DNA of 64,000 nucleotides from Smallanthus sonchifolius. Its lineage: Eukaryota > Streptophyta > Magnoliopsida > Asterales > Asteraceae. A program made the translations under genes and the position numbers. The notes below the pieces were generated by a model. It was not told where the DNA came from and searched no databases. It saw only the letters and a list, made by a program, of their open reading frames with translations. Below are positions 10,691 through 22,687 of the stretch, piece after piece. The stretch is taken from the NCBI GenBank assembly GCA_023525975.1, contig CM042042.1, forward strand, positions 45,581,880 through 45,645,879, given 5' to 3'. Within the stretch, counting starts at the first letter, position 1. Each line of letters begins with the position of its first letter.

Positions 10691-10925
10691 TTTTATAGGA
10701 TGGCCTGGTTCATTCGTACGAATGGCCATCCATTCATGCGAGTGGACTCTCATTCGTGCGAGTGACCCAGATTTGATTCATTCTGCCACTCATTCGTACG
10801 AATGGACCATTCTGGTCAGTCCATTCGTGTGAATGAGCTATTCTCCTCATCCATGCGTACGAGTGAGCCATTCTGCTCATCCATTCGTACGAGTGAGCCA
10901 TTCTGCTCATCCATTCGTACGAGTG
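10691..10925 (-). promoter_or_regulatory. Internal palindrome-TATA unit upstream of B aORF1
   Basis: Minus-strand order: a cluster of CATTCGTACGAATG-type palindromes from 10925 down to about 10712, then 13 bases, then TATAAAAG (10690-10697). This repeats the LTR arrangement (palindromes, about 14 bases, TATATATA). aORF1 begins 670 bases downstream. Likely an internal promoter for a separate accessory mRNA; no transcript evidence is available here. Confidence 0.6.
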
Positions 10926-11710
10926 AGACAATCCCCTTATGCAAATTAAACTTTTCAAGTTAAATGGGGTATCCGACCACATACAACAATTTGATTATGA
11001 AGTAATTTACATTTAATTATGAAGTGAGGGATCAATTATGAAGTTTTGGAATAGTTTATGAAGTAAAGGAACGATTTGATCAATCAGGAAGTCAAGCGGT
11101 TTTCAAATTTTGATTTTCTGACAGTCGTTCGAGTCTTATCAGATAATCTAAAATTCAGGAAAAGTAAAATCTTTTTGGATTTTTGAATATTTAATGCTGA
11201 AAATAATATCAACAAGATATATACACGCATGTCTTAGTAAGAATGATCCTTATGAGAAATCATACAGACTTAGTGACCAATGATCTGAGACATTTTGAAT
11301 TTTGTAGATACAACTATACAATGGTATTTACACATATTTTTGTGAGAAAGATCCAAACATGGGATCAGTACTAAACTCATAGCAATCAGCAACATTGCAA
11401 ATTATCTGAACTTTAAGTACACTTAGTCAAAATGCGATCATTGATATGTTTGTCCATCTTAAACCTATGCAGACCTCTTCTCAACACTTACAAGATGATC
11501 TTGAAGGATTGAGTCCATTGTCTGTGTGTCCCACACTGGTTAAGAATTGACTTGAATTACTTTTCAAAACATGTTAATGTTTCAAATCAGCACAACTTAC
11601 TTAACCAGCCATCATAAGTTCATGAGATCTCAGTTATTCCCTGTTACTTATTTACTACACCAATTTTTTTTTTTTTTTTTTTTAGTATTCACAGTGACAG
11701 CCATCAGCTC

Positions 11711-11930
11711 ATGGACTGCTTCAGCCAGGTATTTACAAGGCAATATGGCACGTATGCAGCTAACGATGTTTGTGTTCATCCTATCCCATGGATGGCTTCA
11801 ACCAGGCTGCAACCCGGTAATATGGCACATATACGGATTCGGATTCATACTCTTATTTTATTCTTAATCGCATGGACGACTTCAGCCAGGTATTTACAAG
11901 GCAATATGGCACGTATACGACTTCGGAATC
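11711..11930 (-). repeat. Three imperfect tandem copies of about 80 bp
   Basis: Copies begin near 11711, 11790 and 11872, each with a TTCAGCCAGGTATTTACAAG-like core followed by AATATGGCACGTAT. The middle copy is the most diverged. Confidence 0.8.
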
Positions 11931-12304
11931 TAATTTTTAATTTTATAACTACTTTCAGATATCTCATTAAACCGATGATAACTGGTGTGCACAGAATGAG
12001 AAACACCTTCAGTTTCTATTGTTGATTTTCGTCAATCCTTTCACCATTATGTGACTCACAAGACAATATCTAATATGGTATAGATTGATCATCAATGGTC
12101 GAGATTCAGTAAGATAAGCCTATCAATGCATCACATGTCGACTTAGTGTGACTATTCACTATGACATTAAATGCAATGTGCTTCATACATATGGTTAGTG
12201 TGCCATCACTTCCCAAAGGTTGGATACGATTTCTCATTTTTGAGTTTTTCAGATGTTTTTGGGTTTTAGACTGTACAAAAATGGAAAATCTTTTTTTTTT
12301 AAAC

Positions 12305-12362
12305 AAACTGTACACAAATAACTGTACACAATTAACTGTACACAATAAACTGTACACAATTA
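12305..12362 (-). repeat. Four tandem ACTGTACACAA units
   Basis: ACTGTACACAA followed by ATA, TTA or TA, four times at 13-15 base spacing. TGTACA is itself palindromic. It lies 190 bases downstream of B pol. Confidence 0.85.
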
Positions 12363-12549
12363 AGAAAATCTTTTTGGAGTCTCAGATAACTAGCGTCTGT
12401 GTACTATCATTTTTCTCAGCGAGAGATCATTTTCTTACTGACATTTTCTCCCCCTAAAATTTTAAAATGAAAAATCTTTTTGAGTTTTTGAGATTTTTAA
12501 TAAACGCAAGAAAGAAAAATATATACAGGAACGTAATTGATAAAAATGA

Positions 12550-15500
12550 TTATTGACTCGACTCTTGGTCCGGAACAACGTCATCCTTCTTTTTCATGCC
12601 GTTTACCTCTAACAAGAATAAAAATCTTGGTTTGTCAAAGGCTTTTGTATAGAGGTCGGCCTTTTGGAAATCAGTGTTAATTTGAACCACATCAATCAGT
12701 TTCTTTTCAAAACAATCACGAATGAAGTGATATTTTATGCCGATGTGTTTGGTTTTTGAATGCTGAACCGGATTCTTAGTGATAGCTATGGCAGCAGAAT
12801 TATCTACATAAATAGGAGTGTTAGAGAATTGCAAACCGTAGTCCCGAAGTTGCTGTTGAATCCAGATAATCTGAGAACAGCAACTGGCAGCAGCGATGTA
12901 TTCAGCTTCACATGTAGATGTAGCCACTGAAGTCTGCTTTTTGCATTGCCATGTCACAAGACGGTTTCCAAAGAACTGACACCCTGCAGATGTAGACTTG
13001 AAGTCTGTTTTGCAACCACCATAATCAGAATCACTATATGCAGTAAGCTCAAAGTTATCATCATTAGAGTACCATAATCCAAGATCAGGAGTACCCTTCA
13101 GATAACGAAAAATCCTTTTGACAGCAATTAAGTGGGAGACTTTTGGTTTTGACTAATATCGGGCACAGAGACACGTGGCGAACATGATGTCTGGTCGAGA
13201 TGCCATGAGATACATGAGAGATCCGATCATGGCTCGATAGAGAGTAGCATCAATATACTCCCCCTTGTCATCAGGCGAAATCCCGTGATTGATCGCCAAT
13301 AGAGTACCAGCAGGTTTGGCATCAGTCATACTGAATCGGCTCAGTATGTCTCCAACATAATTTGTTTGATGAAGGAAAATCCCTGTCTCATATTGATCTA
13401 CTTGTAGCCCTAGAAAGAACTTCATCTCTCCCATGGAACTCATCTCGAACTTGTCCTGCATAACTCTTTCAAATTCTTTGCACAGAACATCATTCGTCGA
13501 TCCGAAAATAATGTCATCCACGTATACCTGTACCATTAAAAGTTCTCCACCCTTTTCTCTAATGAACAACGTGCAGTCGATGACACCTCTTCTAAAACCA
13601 TTGTTCAGAAGATGAGTGGAAAGTGTCTCGTACCACGCTCGCGGAGCTTGGTGCAATCCGTACAGTGCCTTGTCCAATTTGTAGACACGGTCACGATGCA
13701 TAGGATCTTCAAACCCGGAAGGTTGACTGACGTATACGACTTCACTGATTTCTCCATGAAGGAAAGCACTCTTTACATCCATTTGATAGACTTTGAACCT
13801 TTTGTAGGATGCATAAGCAAGAAAAATTCGAATTGCTTCCAGACGAGCAACCGGTGCAAACACTTCATTGTAATCTATACCTTCAATTTGCCTAAATCCC
13901 TGAACGACCAAACGAGCCTTATTTCTTATGACTATTCCTTGATCATCCCTTTTGCAACGAAGAACCCATCGAGTACCAATCTTCTTAGCTCCTTTTGGTA
14001 AATCAACTAACTTCCAAACTCTGAGCTTCTGAAATTGGAGTAGTTCTTCCTGCATTGCATTTACCCAAGATTCTTCTTTTAAAGCATCTGTTATAGACCG
14101 TGGTTCGATTTGAGAGACGAAACATGAATGCGCACAATCGTTGACCACACCAGATTCCATGATTTCTGAGTAGACTCCAGAGTTGATCTGACCCCTAGTT
14201 TTAACACCAGATGTGGGATCACCAATAATGTTCTATTGAGGATGAATTCTATCAATCCTACCCACAGGATGAGCAGGAACCTCAACAGTTTGATCAAGGT
14301 TTGTGATACTCTGTTCAATTGCCACAGAATGTGAAACATCATCACTCAATTGTACGACATCATGGGAAGGATCTTCAATCACCTAGTCTGTTTCTTGTCG
14401 AGAACCCTCATACTCTGAAGAAGAAGAAGAGTCATCATCCTGTGTGACTTGTGTGTTATTGGAGGACTCAGGAATGTCAGATGATGAGGGAGTAGGTTGC
14501 ACATGTTCATCAGGTGCGTTTTGAGCATCATACATCATTTGAACAGCAACCTCCTCATCTGAACATTCTGGAGGAAGATTAAACGAGGCAAAAAGTTCTT
14601 CATAATCAAACATCCAAGGAAAACCTTTTCCAACAGCAGGAGAGGTATACTTTTGAACATCAACATGGTACCATTCTTCTACATTCCCAAAAGCTTTGTT
14701 GTAAACTCTTTTATTGGGAGTGCTGTACCCTAAGAAGTAACCTTCCTCTACTTTCTCGTTAAACTTGCCATGAGCATCCTTTTTCAACATGGTACATGGA
14801 GCGCCGAACGGTTCAAGATACTGTAGGTTCGGTTTCTGTCGATGCAACAATTCAAAGCAAGTTTTATCGTGACGCTTGACAACTAGAACCCGGTTGAGCG
14901 TGTAACACGCATTAGCAATAGCTTCATTCCAGAACTGCATGGGTAAGTTTGAGTCAGCGAGCATAGTCCTTGCAGCTTCTATCAAGGTCCGATTCTTCCT
15001 CTCAGCAACACCGTTCATTTGTGGAACATATGGCGCACTGAATTCATGGTGAATACCAAGTTTTTGACAGAAAGTTTCCATAAGGTGATTTTTAAATTCA
15101 GTACCATTGTCCAAACGGATCCTCCTAACCTTTAACTTATACAGAGACTCCAATTTGGTAATCAGAATCTCCACATATTCAAAAGTTTCAGATTTTTCTT
15201 TTAAGAACATCACCCAAGAATATCTTGAATACTCATCCGTCACAACCAAACAATATACGTCTCCAGCAATGCTCTTCCGGTTGATAGGACCAAACAAGTC
15301 CATGTGTAAGAGCTCTAGTGGTATAGTGATGGAATGTTGAGATTTGGATTTATGAGATTTCTTGGTTTGTTTGCCTTTCTTGCAAGAAACACACACGTAA
15401 GGAAGATGAAAACTTTTCACAGTGACTCCTTCAACAAGATTTTTGTGCACCAAATGATTCATTTTTCTGAGACTGAGATGTCCCATTCTTTTGTGCCATA

Positions 15501-15948
15501 AAATAGAATCCTTCTCAGTTGCTTTTGAAACAAAACATGATGCTGTGGACACTGAGGATGATGCTTGTGACATGTCAAGAATATAAAGATCATTCACTCT
15601 TGGAGCAGACATAACCACCATGTCTTCTAGAATCATAAACTCCTTTTTCAAGATATAACAATGCTTGTCATCAAAAAGAACCTTGAACTCCTTATCACAG
15701 ATTTGAGAAACAGAAAGTAAGTTGTTATCCAACTGTTTGAAAAAGTTGACCTTCTCAAAGCTGACAGCTCCATTAGACAGTGTTCCCTGAGCTGAGATAA
15801 AACCACCTTTATCGCCTGCAAATGAAACATAGCTCCCTTTGAAATTTATGACGTCGAAAAGGAGAGCTAAGTTCCCAGTCATGTGCCTGGATGCCCCACT
15901 ATCAATAATCCAATTATTGCTAATAGGATTATAAAGGACAACCTGCAC
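12550..15948 (-). pseudogene. Element B pol: protease, integrase, reverse transcriptase, RNase H (copia order)
   Basis: One frame of about 1133 codons interrupted only by three TAG codons (14383-14385, 14233-14235, 13153-13155). Order: aspartic protease (WIIDSGASRHMTG), integrase with HHCC finger (WHKRMGH...CVSCKKGKQ) and catalytic motifs (LHMDLFGP, DNGTEF, GVAERKNRTLIEA), reverse transcriptase (KARLVVQGF, MDVKSAFLHG, VQVYVDDIIFGS with YVDD intact), RNase H (CEAEYIAAASCCSQ). Integrase before RT marks Ty1/copia. Family likeness suggests Sirevirus. The frame starts just after a gag stop in another frame; a splice-acceptor-like GTGCAG sits at the junction. Nearly intact. Confidence 0.93.
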
Positions 15949-15962
15949 AAGAAGGAAAGTAA

Positions 15963-18900
15963 TTAGTTTAGGTTAGGAACCCAAGCCTTTACGGTCTTGG
16001 GTTTCCCAGTCTCATCTACAACAGTACAATCCATCCACTGTCCTTGTGGATTTTTGGAACAACCATTTGACTTTGAAGTACAGTCGTCAGAAGCATCATC
16101 TGATTTTGCTTTCCACACATGTTGTTTGTGCAACGACTGTTTGTGGTAAACAGTGGATTGCTTAACGATTTGTACAGGTGTGGAACTCGAATCAGAGACC
16201 AACAAGTCATGCATCTTTTGTTTAACTTTCTTTTGATGCACTTGTTGTTGGGTAAAAGAGTTAGATTTTGACTTTAAAAACTTTTGTTTATTTTCTGGAA
16301 AATGGTTAACTCTTTTACTTGGCTTCTGAAGATAAGGACAGTTGACAACAACATGTCCTTGTGTACCGCACTCAAAACAGTATCTCCGCTCAACCATCCT
16401 CGGAGATCTGTATTGATTTTCACTTTGGTGAGTTTTTGAACCACCAGCCTTAGCTTCTTTTGTTCAGCTGAAGAGAGTGACTTGTTTGATTGAACAGACT
16501 CTCCAGCTTTAACAAAATTAACCTTTTTGATTGTGGCTTTGGTTACTTGACTCTTATGATCAGAAGTAGTGGGATAAGATGGACGGAAATTGGTTGGTTT
16601 AATTTTAAAAACATTTTTAGAAGCAGATTTTGAAATACCAATGCTGTCATTCTGTGGAGCAGACGAGTTTTTGTGTCCCAAACCACGAGTAGGACACTCA
16701 TCGTCATCTTCATCCCACTCTTCTACCATTCCATCAACACACTGGGACTCCGAGGTCGAATCACCATTATCGTTAACCTTTGGTTGAGAAATTTTGTCTT
16801 CGGTTGGATCAACGACAAGTGGCGTTTTGACCTTAAAGTCAATGATTGGGTTATCATCCGGTGTGTTTACCATAGTATTCAACACCGGTGGAGGACAATT
16901 TTTATACCCAAACCCAGCATTTTTCTTTCCTGTACGCCGTGAAATCATGTAATCAAGAAGGTAAGAAGAATTTGAATAACTTTTCAGCTTTTGATTTAAA
17001 GTTTCATAATCACATTCGACAAGCGCCAGCTTTTTCTTTGTTTCATCAATCGTGTTTAAATAAAAAGTGATGGCATTTTGTTTGTTGATAACACAGATTT
17101 CTAATTCATGAACTTGCCTGTTTAAAAGATCAATTTTGTTTTTGAAGGCAAGTTCGTTTCCCTTTAAAACACGGTTTGCTTCAAGACAATTAGTAAATCA
17201 GCAATTAAGTCTGTGTTGTGACTTTTAAGTGTCTCAACTTTCTTCTCAAGTTCATCACAAATTAAACACGGTTGAGATTCAGACTCACTTTCAAAACTGT
17301 CAGAATTTACCTGAATGCCTGTGGATGTTTTTACCATAAAAGCACAGCTACAGGTAGATTCAGAAGAGGAATTGTTATCATCCACATCAGCTGTCGATTG
17401 ACTTGAAGAGACGACAGATGATTTTTCTTCATTCTCAGCTGTGAAGCCAGAACTGTTTGAAGATGTGTCGTCTTCAGCTGATGAACTTTCTAAAGCAATC
17501 TTTCTCTCAGCATCAGAATCTGATTCTTCATTGATTTCTACAGCCTTTGCCATGTAAGCTCTATCCCTTGAACTGCCATCAGCTCCAAATTTAAAAGTCC
17601 AATCAACAGTCTCATCTGTTTGAACAACCATAGCTTTTGTTCCACTTGAAGTGTCCTTATCTTGTGCAAGAGTAACTGGAACAAGGTTTGTTTCTGTATT
17701 TTGATTTTGTGGCTTCGGTTGGCTTTGACGGTTGTTGAAAGGGTTGCGGTTTCCAGTCTGTTTAGGCTTTTCACATTGCCTAGCAAAATGCCCTTTCTCA
17801 CCACAGTTAAAAGATACAACAGCAGACACATCAAAACCATAAGTTGTGTCTTTGTTCCCTTCGAGAGTTTTTCCTGTCCTTTTTACATAATCTCTCGCTC
17901 TTCTGACTGCACTTGCAAGAGCCCACATTATATCAATTCGATCAATTTCATCCTTATCAATCTGAGCATAGTCTTCTGCTGTCAGATGACTGTTTCCAAC
18001 CTGTCCAGCAACAAGACTGTCATATGAATTGACAACGGTAGACAACAGTGCCATGTGTTCCTTGGACACTTCGATAGTAACCTTGTCGAAGTTGTCTGTT
18101 TGCAATTTAATGGGGCTTGGTGGAGGAGTACTAGCAGTATTTCCCTGCTGTGGAACCGAGCTTGATGAAACTGAAGCATGAGCTGTTGAAGACTGGCTGG
18201 CTGAAACATTTGACATGTTTGATACAAACGCTGTCTGCAAAGGAGCATTTTGTTGAGTTGATGTGGAATAGTACAATGAAGGATTCTGAGCTTGTACGCC
18301 TCTCTTTAACTTCCACTTATTCATCACCTCTTGTTCTCTCAATTTCTGAAGAAATTCATTGATATCAATGGTTTCAAGAGTATTGTTCTGTTTGAGAACC
18401 ATCAAGAATGAATCCCATTTTGGTGGTAGCGCATCTGCCATGCATTGAACCTTTTCTTCTTTCGTTGTTTTGATCTCATGGGCATGCAATTCACTCATCA
18501 AGTGATAGAATCTCTCAAATAGATCATCTAAGGACTCATTCCCAATATACATGAAATTATCAAATTCCTTCTTAATGGCCTTAGCATTGATAGCTTTCAA
18601 CGAAGCATTTCCTTCGTGACGTTGTTCTAAGGCAACCCACAGAGATTTTGAAGATGTAAACTGCCTGAATTGATGAAATATTTCTCTTGATATGGCCTGA
18701 GATAAGATAGCATATGCCTTCTTTTCTAAGTCATAATCTTTTCTTTGTTGTTCGCTTAAAAGGGAAGCCAAAACAGGAGTTCCATCCTCACTCAACACTT
18801 TTTGATATCTATTCTCTATCATCATCCATAAGTTTGTATCAACTCCATTAATGTGTATCTCAAACCTGTTTTTCCAGTGATGAAATTCGTCCATTGTCAT

Positions 18901-18999
18901 GAGTTTTGGAGCCTTGTTAGCATTTCCAGCTTCATTATCGATTAATAACAAGTTTTGGATTTTACTGTTCTGACTGGCAACAAAGGCTAAGTCCGACAT
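15963..18999 (-). pseudogene. Element B gag, full length with two frameshifts
   Basis: Copia Gag of about 1010 codons. ATG chosen at 18999 (MSDLAFVASQ); the frame is open a little further upstream without homology. Parts: capsid domain (DEFHHWKNRFEIHI, FHQFRQFTSSKSLW), first zinc knuckle (SFNCGEKGHFARQC, first Cys changed to Ser) near 17800, an acidic Ser-rich stretch, a long coiled coil (about 17260-16990), and a second knuckle (CFECGTQGHVVVNC) near 16380. It ends AWVPNLN at TAA. Frameshifts near 17185 and near 16460. The coiled coil plus second knuckle is also recognisable in element A. Confidence 0.85.
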
Positions 19000-19047
19000 G
19001 GTAAAAAACGAAGTTTTTCGACACAAAAAAAAATTCAGAAGAGATTT

Positions 19048-19195
19048 ATGCGAATGGGTCTATTTGTGCGAATGGAATTTTCTATTCGTGCGAATGGAAG
19101 TTTGAACAAATGAGCGGGAGACTTGATCTATTCGTGCGAATGGAAGGAGCCATTCGTGCGAATGAAGTTCATCATAGTAGCCATTCGTACGACAG
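19048..19195 (-). repeat. Palindrome cluster between B primer site and gag
   Basis: Five or more CATTCGTGCGAATG-type units in the 5' leader, the same family as in the B LTR and before aORF1. Confidence 0.8.
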
Positions 19196-19396
19196 AGGGC
19201 TGTTTGACTTTTTTTGCACCAAAAAGCACCAATGATTGAGCCTATTATCAGATCTGGAAACTGAAACGATCAGATCACTCAGAAGCAATAATCACAAGTT
19301 TTGAACGTGGCTAAACAACGATCAAGTGATCTTTATAACATTCAAGTAGCTAGAAAAAGCAAGATTAGATTTTCTATGTTGAATCTAGAGCACAAT

Positions 19397-19409
19397 GGCT
19401 CTGATACCA
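19397..19409 (-). other. Element B primer binding site
   Basis: Minus-strand TGGTATCAGAGCC, three bases after the LTR end: perfect match to the initiator-Met tRNA 3' end. Confidence 0.92.
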
Positions 19410-19412
19410 CTT

Positions 19413-20141
19413 TGTTGGATCGGGATCTACCTTGATCCAATGATTCAACACATTAACCGAACCAAATCGTGCGGAATCCGATTTGATTGGCAATCCAATC
19501 TATGACACGGATCGGGTCGTAAGAAACGAGCGGATTAGATGTCGAAACGAAGGTTTCTATCGACCCTTTGGTGTAGAGAAGTTGGATACAAGACCTGGAA
19601 ACTCTCAACGGACAGAGATTCGACAATACAGGTGCAAAGAGTTTGTGTGAGTTTGTGTGTTTTGTTGCTTAGTCTGGTTCTGCTCTGGTTAGTCTCTTCT
19701 ATGTGTATATGTGTTGTCTTTTTGTTGTGCTCATGAAGTGAAAGTTCTATATATAGTGCTGAGGCCATTCGTACGAATGAGCCATGTGAATGGACTCATT
19801 CGTGCGAATGAATCAGCAGAATGGTTCATTCGTAAGAATGAATCATTAGAATGGTTCATTCGTACGAATGAATCATTCTCATGACTTATTCTAGCGAATG
19901 AATCATTCTCATGATCTATTCGCGCGAATGGATCATTCTCATGATCCATTTGTGCGAATGGGCCTTTCATTAGCACGATTGATCAACGTTATCGCTATTT
20001 ATCAGATCGTTTAATACACAGTCGTTATATATGAGTAAACATTAAGGATAAACATGTAATTTCATTAATATATCAAATAGTTACATTAAACATAGATGAA
20101 ATACATATTACAAGGGATTAGGGACATATTATGCATCTACA
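19413..20141 (-). repeat. Element B 5' LTR (right copy)
   Basis: Partner of 5923-6647. TATATATA at 19748-19755, with palindromes upstream in element sense (about 19765-19965). Differs from the left copy by about ten substitutions and small indels, one being an extra GTTTGTGTGA copy. Confidence 0.93.
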
Positions 20142-20146
20142 CAAGT

Positions 20147-20817
20147 TTTCCACATACCATAACCTAACAGCATATCTTACCAAAGGAAAGAAATCCGATG
20201 GTTTTGACGATATGATCGATTTCTTATGTCGATCAAAGATCTACTTTGCCCTCACCACCAACCCTACTATATATATTCCCCATATGGAGGATTTCTGGAG
20301 AACCGCCGTCTACTCAACCGAACAGGGGATTCCCCAAATCAAAGCCAAAGTAGACGGCAAGAATATCACCATCTTGGAAGCTACACTCAGAAACCATCTT
20401 AAGCTTCGAGATGAGGGAGCAGCCATCTCATACTCGAAGGACGAATACATGAGGACCTATGTTTCCATTGGATACACTGGAAATCAAACTGAGTATACGA
20501 TCGAGAAGGCACTGATGGGCCCTCCATGGAAGTATCTTTGCCACACTCTTCTCCAATGCATATCTCAGAAGCGGAGTGGATGGCATCAGGTGAGCTCTAC
20601 ACTGGCCTCCGCCTTCCATGGTATGGTCACTAACCAAGGCTTCAACTTTGCACATCTCATTTTTGAGGGTTTGCGATACAACCTTCAAGAGGGTGCAAAG
20701 CAGCAATTTTTTATGTACCCAAGGTTCTTGCAGGAAGTTTTCAATCAAGAACTAAAAGAACTTTCAAAACCTGCAAGAGTCTACATCATGTTGGGTCATA
20801 AAAATAACATTTTTTAA
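20147..20817 (+). pseudogene. Element A aORF1, main N-terminal module
   Basis: Continues the frame begun at 5892 once B and one CAAGT are removed. Shares the accessory module: MIDFLCRSKIYFAL, MEDFWRTAVYS, WKYLCHTLLQCI, FNFAHLIFEGL, FMYPRFLQEVF, so it is clearly related to aORF1 of B, C and D. About 233 codons in all, ending in TAA at 20815-20817; homology fades around the stop. No catalytic motif recognised. Confidence 0.8.
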
Positions 20818-21894
20818 AGCATGAGAACTGTTTCCAAAAAGTTCTCAGGGGTCAACGTTACATTGTTATTTACAATGCTGAACGTACAAAGTACCCAGGG
20901 TGACAGCTCAGCAATCCCAGCTGATACTGATCCCACACCCTCCACCTCACATCCTGAACAATAGTCTGCATCCACCATTCGAACCCGTGTGCATACTACT
21001 GAGGATGCACATGCACAAACATTACTTACACCTGTTTTGGATGTTATCGTTCAACCGGAACACAGGGCCCCGGTTGCAACGACATATACTAGGAAAAGGG
21101 GCAAGAGAACTCCTTCTTCTCTTGCCTCCAAGGCCCAAACCCAACCTAACAGCCCTCACTCAGAATCACAACATTCTGGTGAGAATATCACAAGGGAGAG
21201 CCACATTATTAGGGAGACTCCTTTGGATGTCTCTCTATTAGGATCAGGATCACTTCCCGGATCCATAGAACAGCCCCCTGAGCCTTTCCTTTTTCTTTTG
21301 AACTTAAGTGTTGAGGAACCTGATCAAAATGATGTACCTTCTCCAACTACTACTATCTCGGAGGTACTGATTAACCTTGCTACCAACACACCCAACCCAA
21401 GTTCATTTACCCTGAAGGTCCACTCTAGGAGCCATGAAAGAGTGGATGTGGAAGAGGCTGTCAGTACTGCTGGTCCATCAAATGACCAGGAGGACAGTGA
21501 CAACATTGTTAAGATCTCAACCACGGCAACTCACAGTGAGGATGTTTCCTTGGAAACTCCCTTCACTGAGAGGAATCACAGGTGCCAAGAAACCATGGGT
21601 GATGGGGATGAAGAGGCCAGGCCTAAGACCCCATCTGGATCCAAGGATTCCACAGTTGTGGATGAGGACAGACTGTAACTTCATATCTTGATATTGACGG
21701 TCAGGATGGTTATGCTAGAGGCTGAAGTGTCCAAATTAAGACACCAAGTCTCTATGCATGAAGCTCATAAATTCCAAACTTTACCTACTCTTTTCCTTGT
21801 ATCAATAGGCACCCAAACTGATACTTATACGTCCACTGATGCACCCAAAAAGGGGGAGATGGTCCCAATGGAGGATATAAGGTTAAAAGGATAG
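20818..21894 (+). pseudogene. Element A aORF1 linker and tail, broken
   Basis: Low-complexity Ser/Thr/Pro-rich coding-like sequence in the frame of 20989-21678, with a basic cluster (YTRKRGKRT) like the nuclear-import-like clusters of B and C, then a short helical stretch (MVMLEAEVSKLRHQVS) ending at 21894. Stops at about 20962 and 21676 break it. The GRIISW-type aORF2 module is not found in A, so A carries only the first half of the system. Confidence 0.6.
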
Positions 21895-21950
21895 TCAGAA
21901 ACATGCAAAGGCTTCAGCAACAAAGACAGTAAGAGATTTTTGGTAGCATC

Positions 21951-21965
21951 AGTCTAGGGGGAGTT
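21951..21965 (+). other. Element A polypurine tract
   Basis: AGTCTAGGGGGAGTT directly precedes the 3' LTR. Confidence 0.85.
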
Positions 21966-22687
21966 TGTAGAAACAAAGACTGATGACTACAAAATTCTTT
22001 AAGTACAAATGCAGCTGATCTCAGAGTTTGCTGCTGACCAACAAACTGCTGCGGACAAGCTTATCTGCTGCGGATACCTGTTCTCCTGCTGATGAACAAA
22101 TCTGCTACGGATAGCCTTATCTACTGAAGACCAATGTTGCTGCTGATAAGCTTATCAGCAGCATCTTTCTCATTCTTGCTGCTGACAGCCTTGTGCCTTG
22201 AAGACAAATCGTTGCAGCTGATTATCCATACCAAGCGTCACTGACAACTTTCTGCAAAAGCAACTGACACACTCAAAGCAGAAGGAACCTCAATGGCACA
22301 ACCAATGACGGACAACAATGCTCTTCTCCAAGCATGCAAGTAGTGATGCATAAAGAAGACGCTTCAATAAAGTTAACTAAGATATAGACAAAACATGTAA
22401 TAGTTAGCTAGATACAACAAATCAACGGTCTATGTTAGATCTGATCCTTAGAATCAAGGGGCTGTCTTGATTCTAAGTGAGTATAAATAATCTATAAACA
22501 CTTCATTGTATGTGTGCTTTTTGTGCTTAATCGCAGAGTTTTCATTTGTAATCGTTTATTCACTAAGCTTAATACAACAGTGATCTTACTAGTATTCTTT
22601 CTGTCTGTTCGATTACATTTGTGTAGTTGTTATTGTTTCCGCCAATTTCAACTAAGAATATAACCATCTTGTAATTTCGATCCTACA
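21966..22687 (+). repeat. Element A 3' LTR
   Basis: Partner of 1701-2424, starting TGTAGAAAC and ending CCTACA. Includes the palindrome near 22140 and the inverted repeat plus TATA at 22448-22490. Confidence 0.92.

Larger units (their letters stand above)
10933..12549 (-). other. Noncoding spacer between B pol and the internal promoter
   Basis: No credible ORF. It holds a T-rich tract (about 11668), three imperfect 80-bp tandem copies (11711-11930) and a short tandem repeat (12305-12362), each listed separately. AT-rich otherwise. Confidence 0.7.
5923..20141 (-). mobile_element. Element B: complete Sirevirus-like Ty1/copia retrotransposon with accessory ORFs
   Basis: LTRs of 725 and 729 bp (5923-6647, 19413-20141) flank a 12.8-kb interior, with a perfect target duplication CAAGT at 5918-5922 and 20142-20146. 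Order on the minus strand: LTR, primer site, palindrome leader, gag, pol, about 2.5 kb noncoding with an internal palindrome-TATA unit, aORF1, aORF2, polypurine tract, LTR. About ten LTR substitutions by eye suggest a recent insertion. Coding damage is light: amber codons and two gag frameshifts. It sits in aORF1 of element A. Confidence 0.95.
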
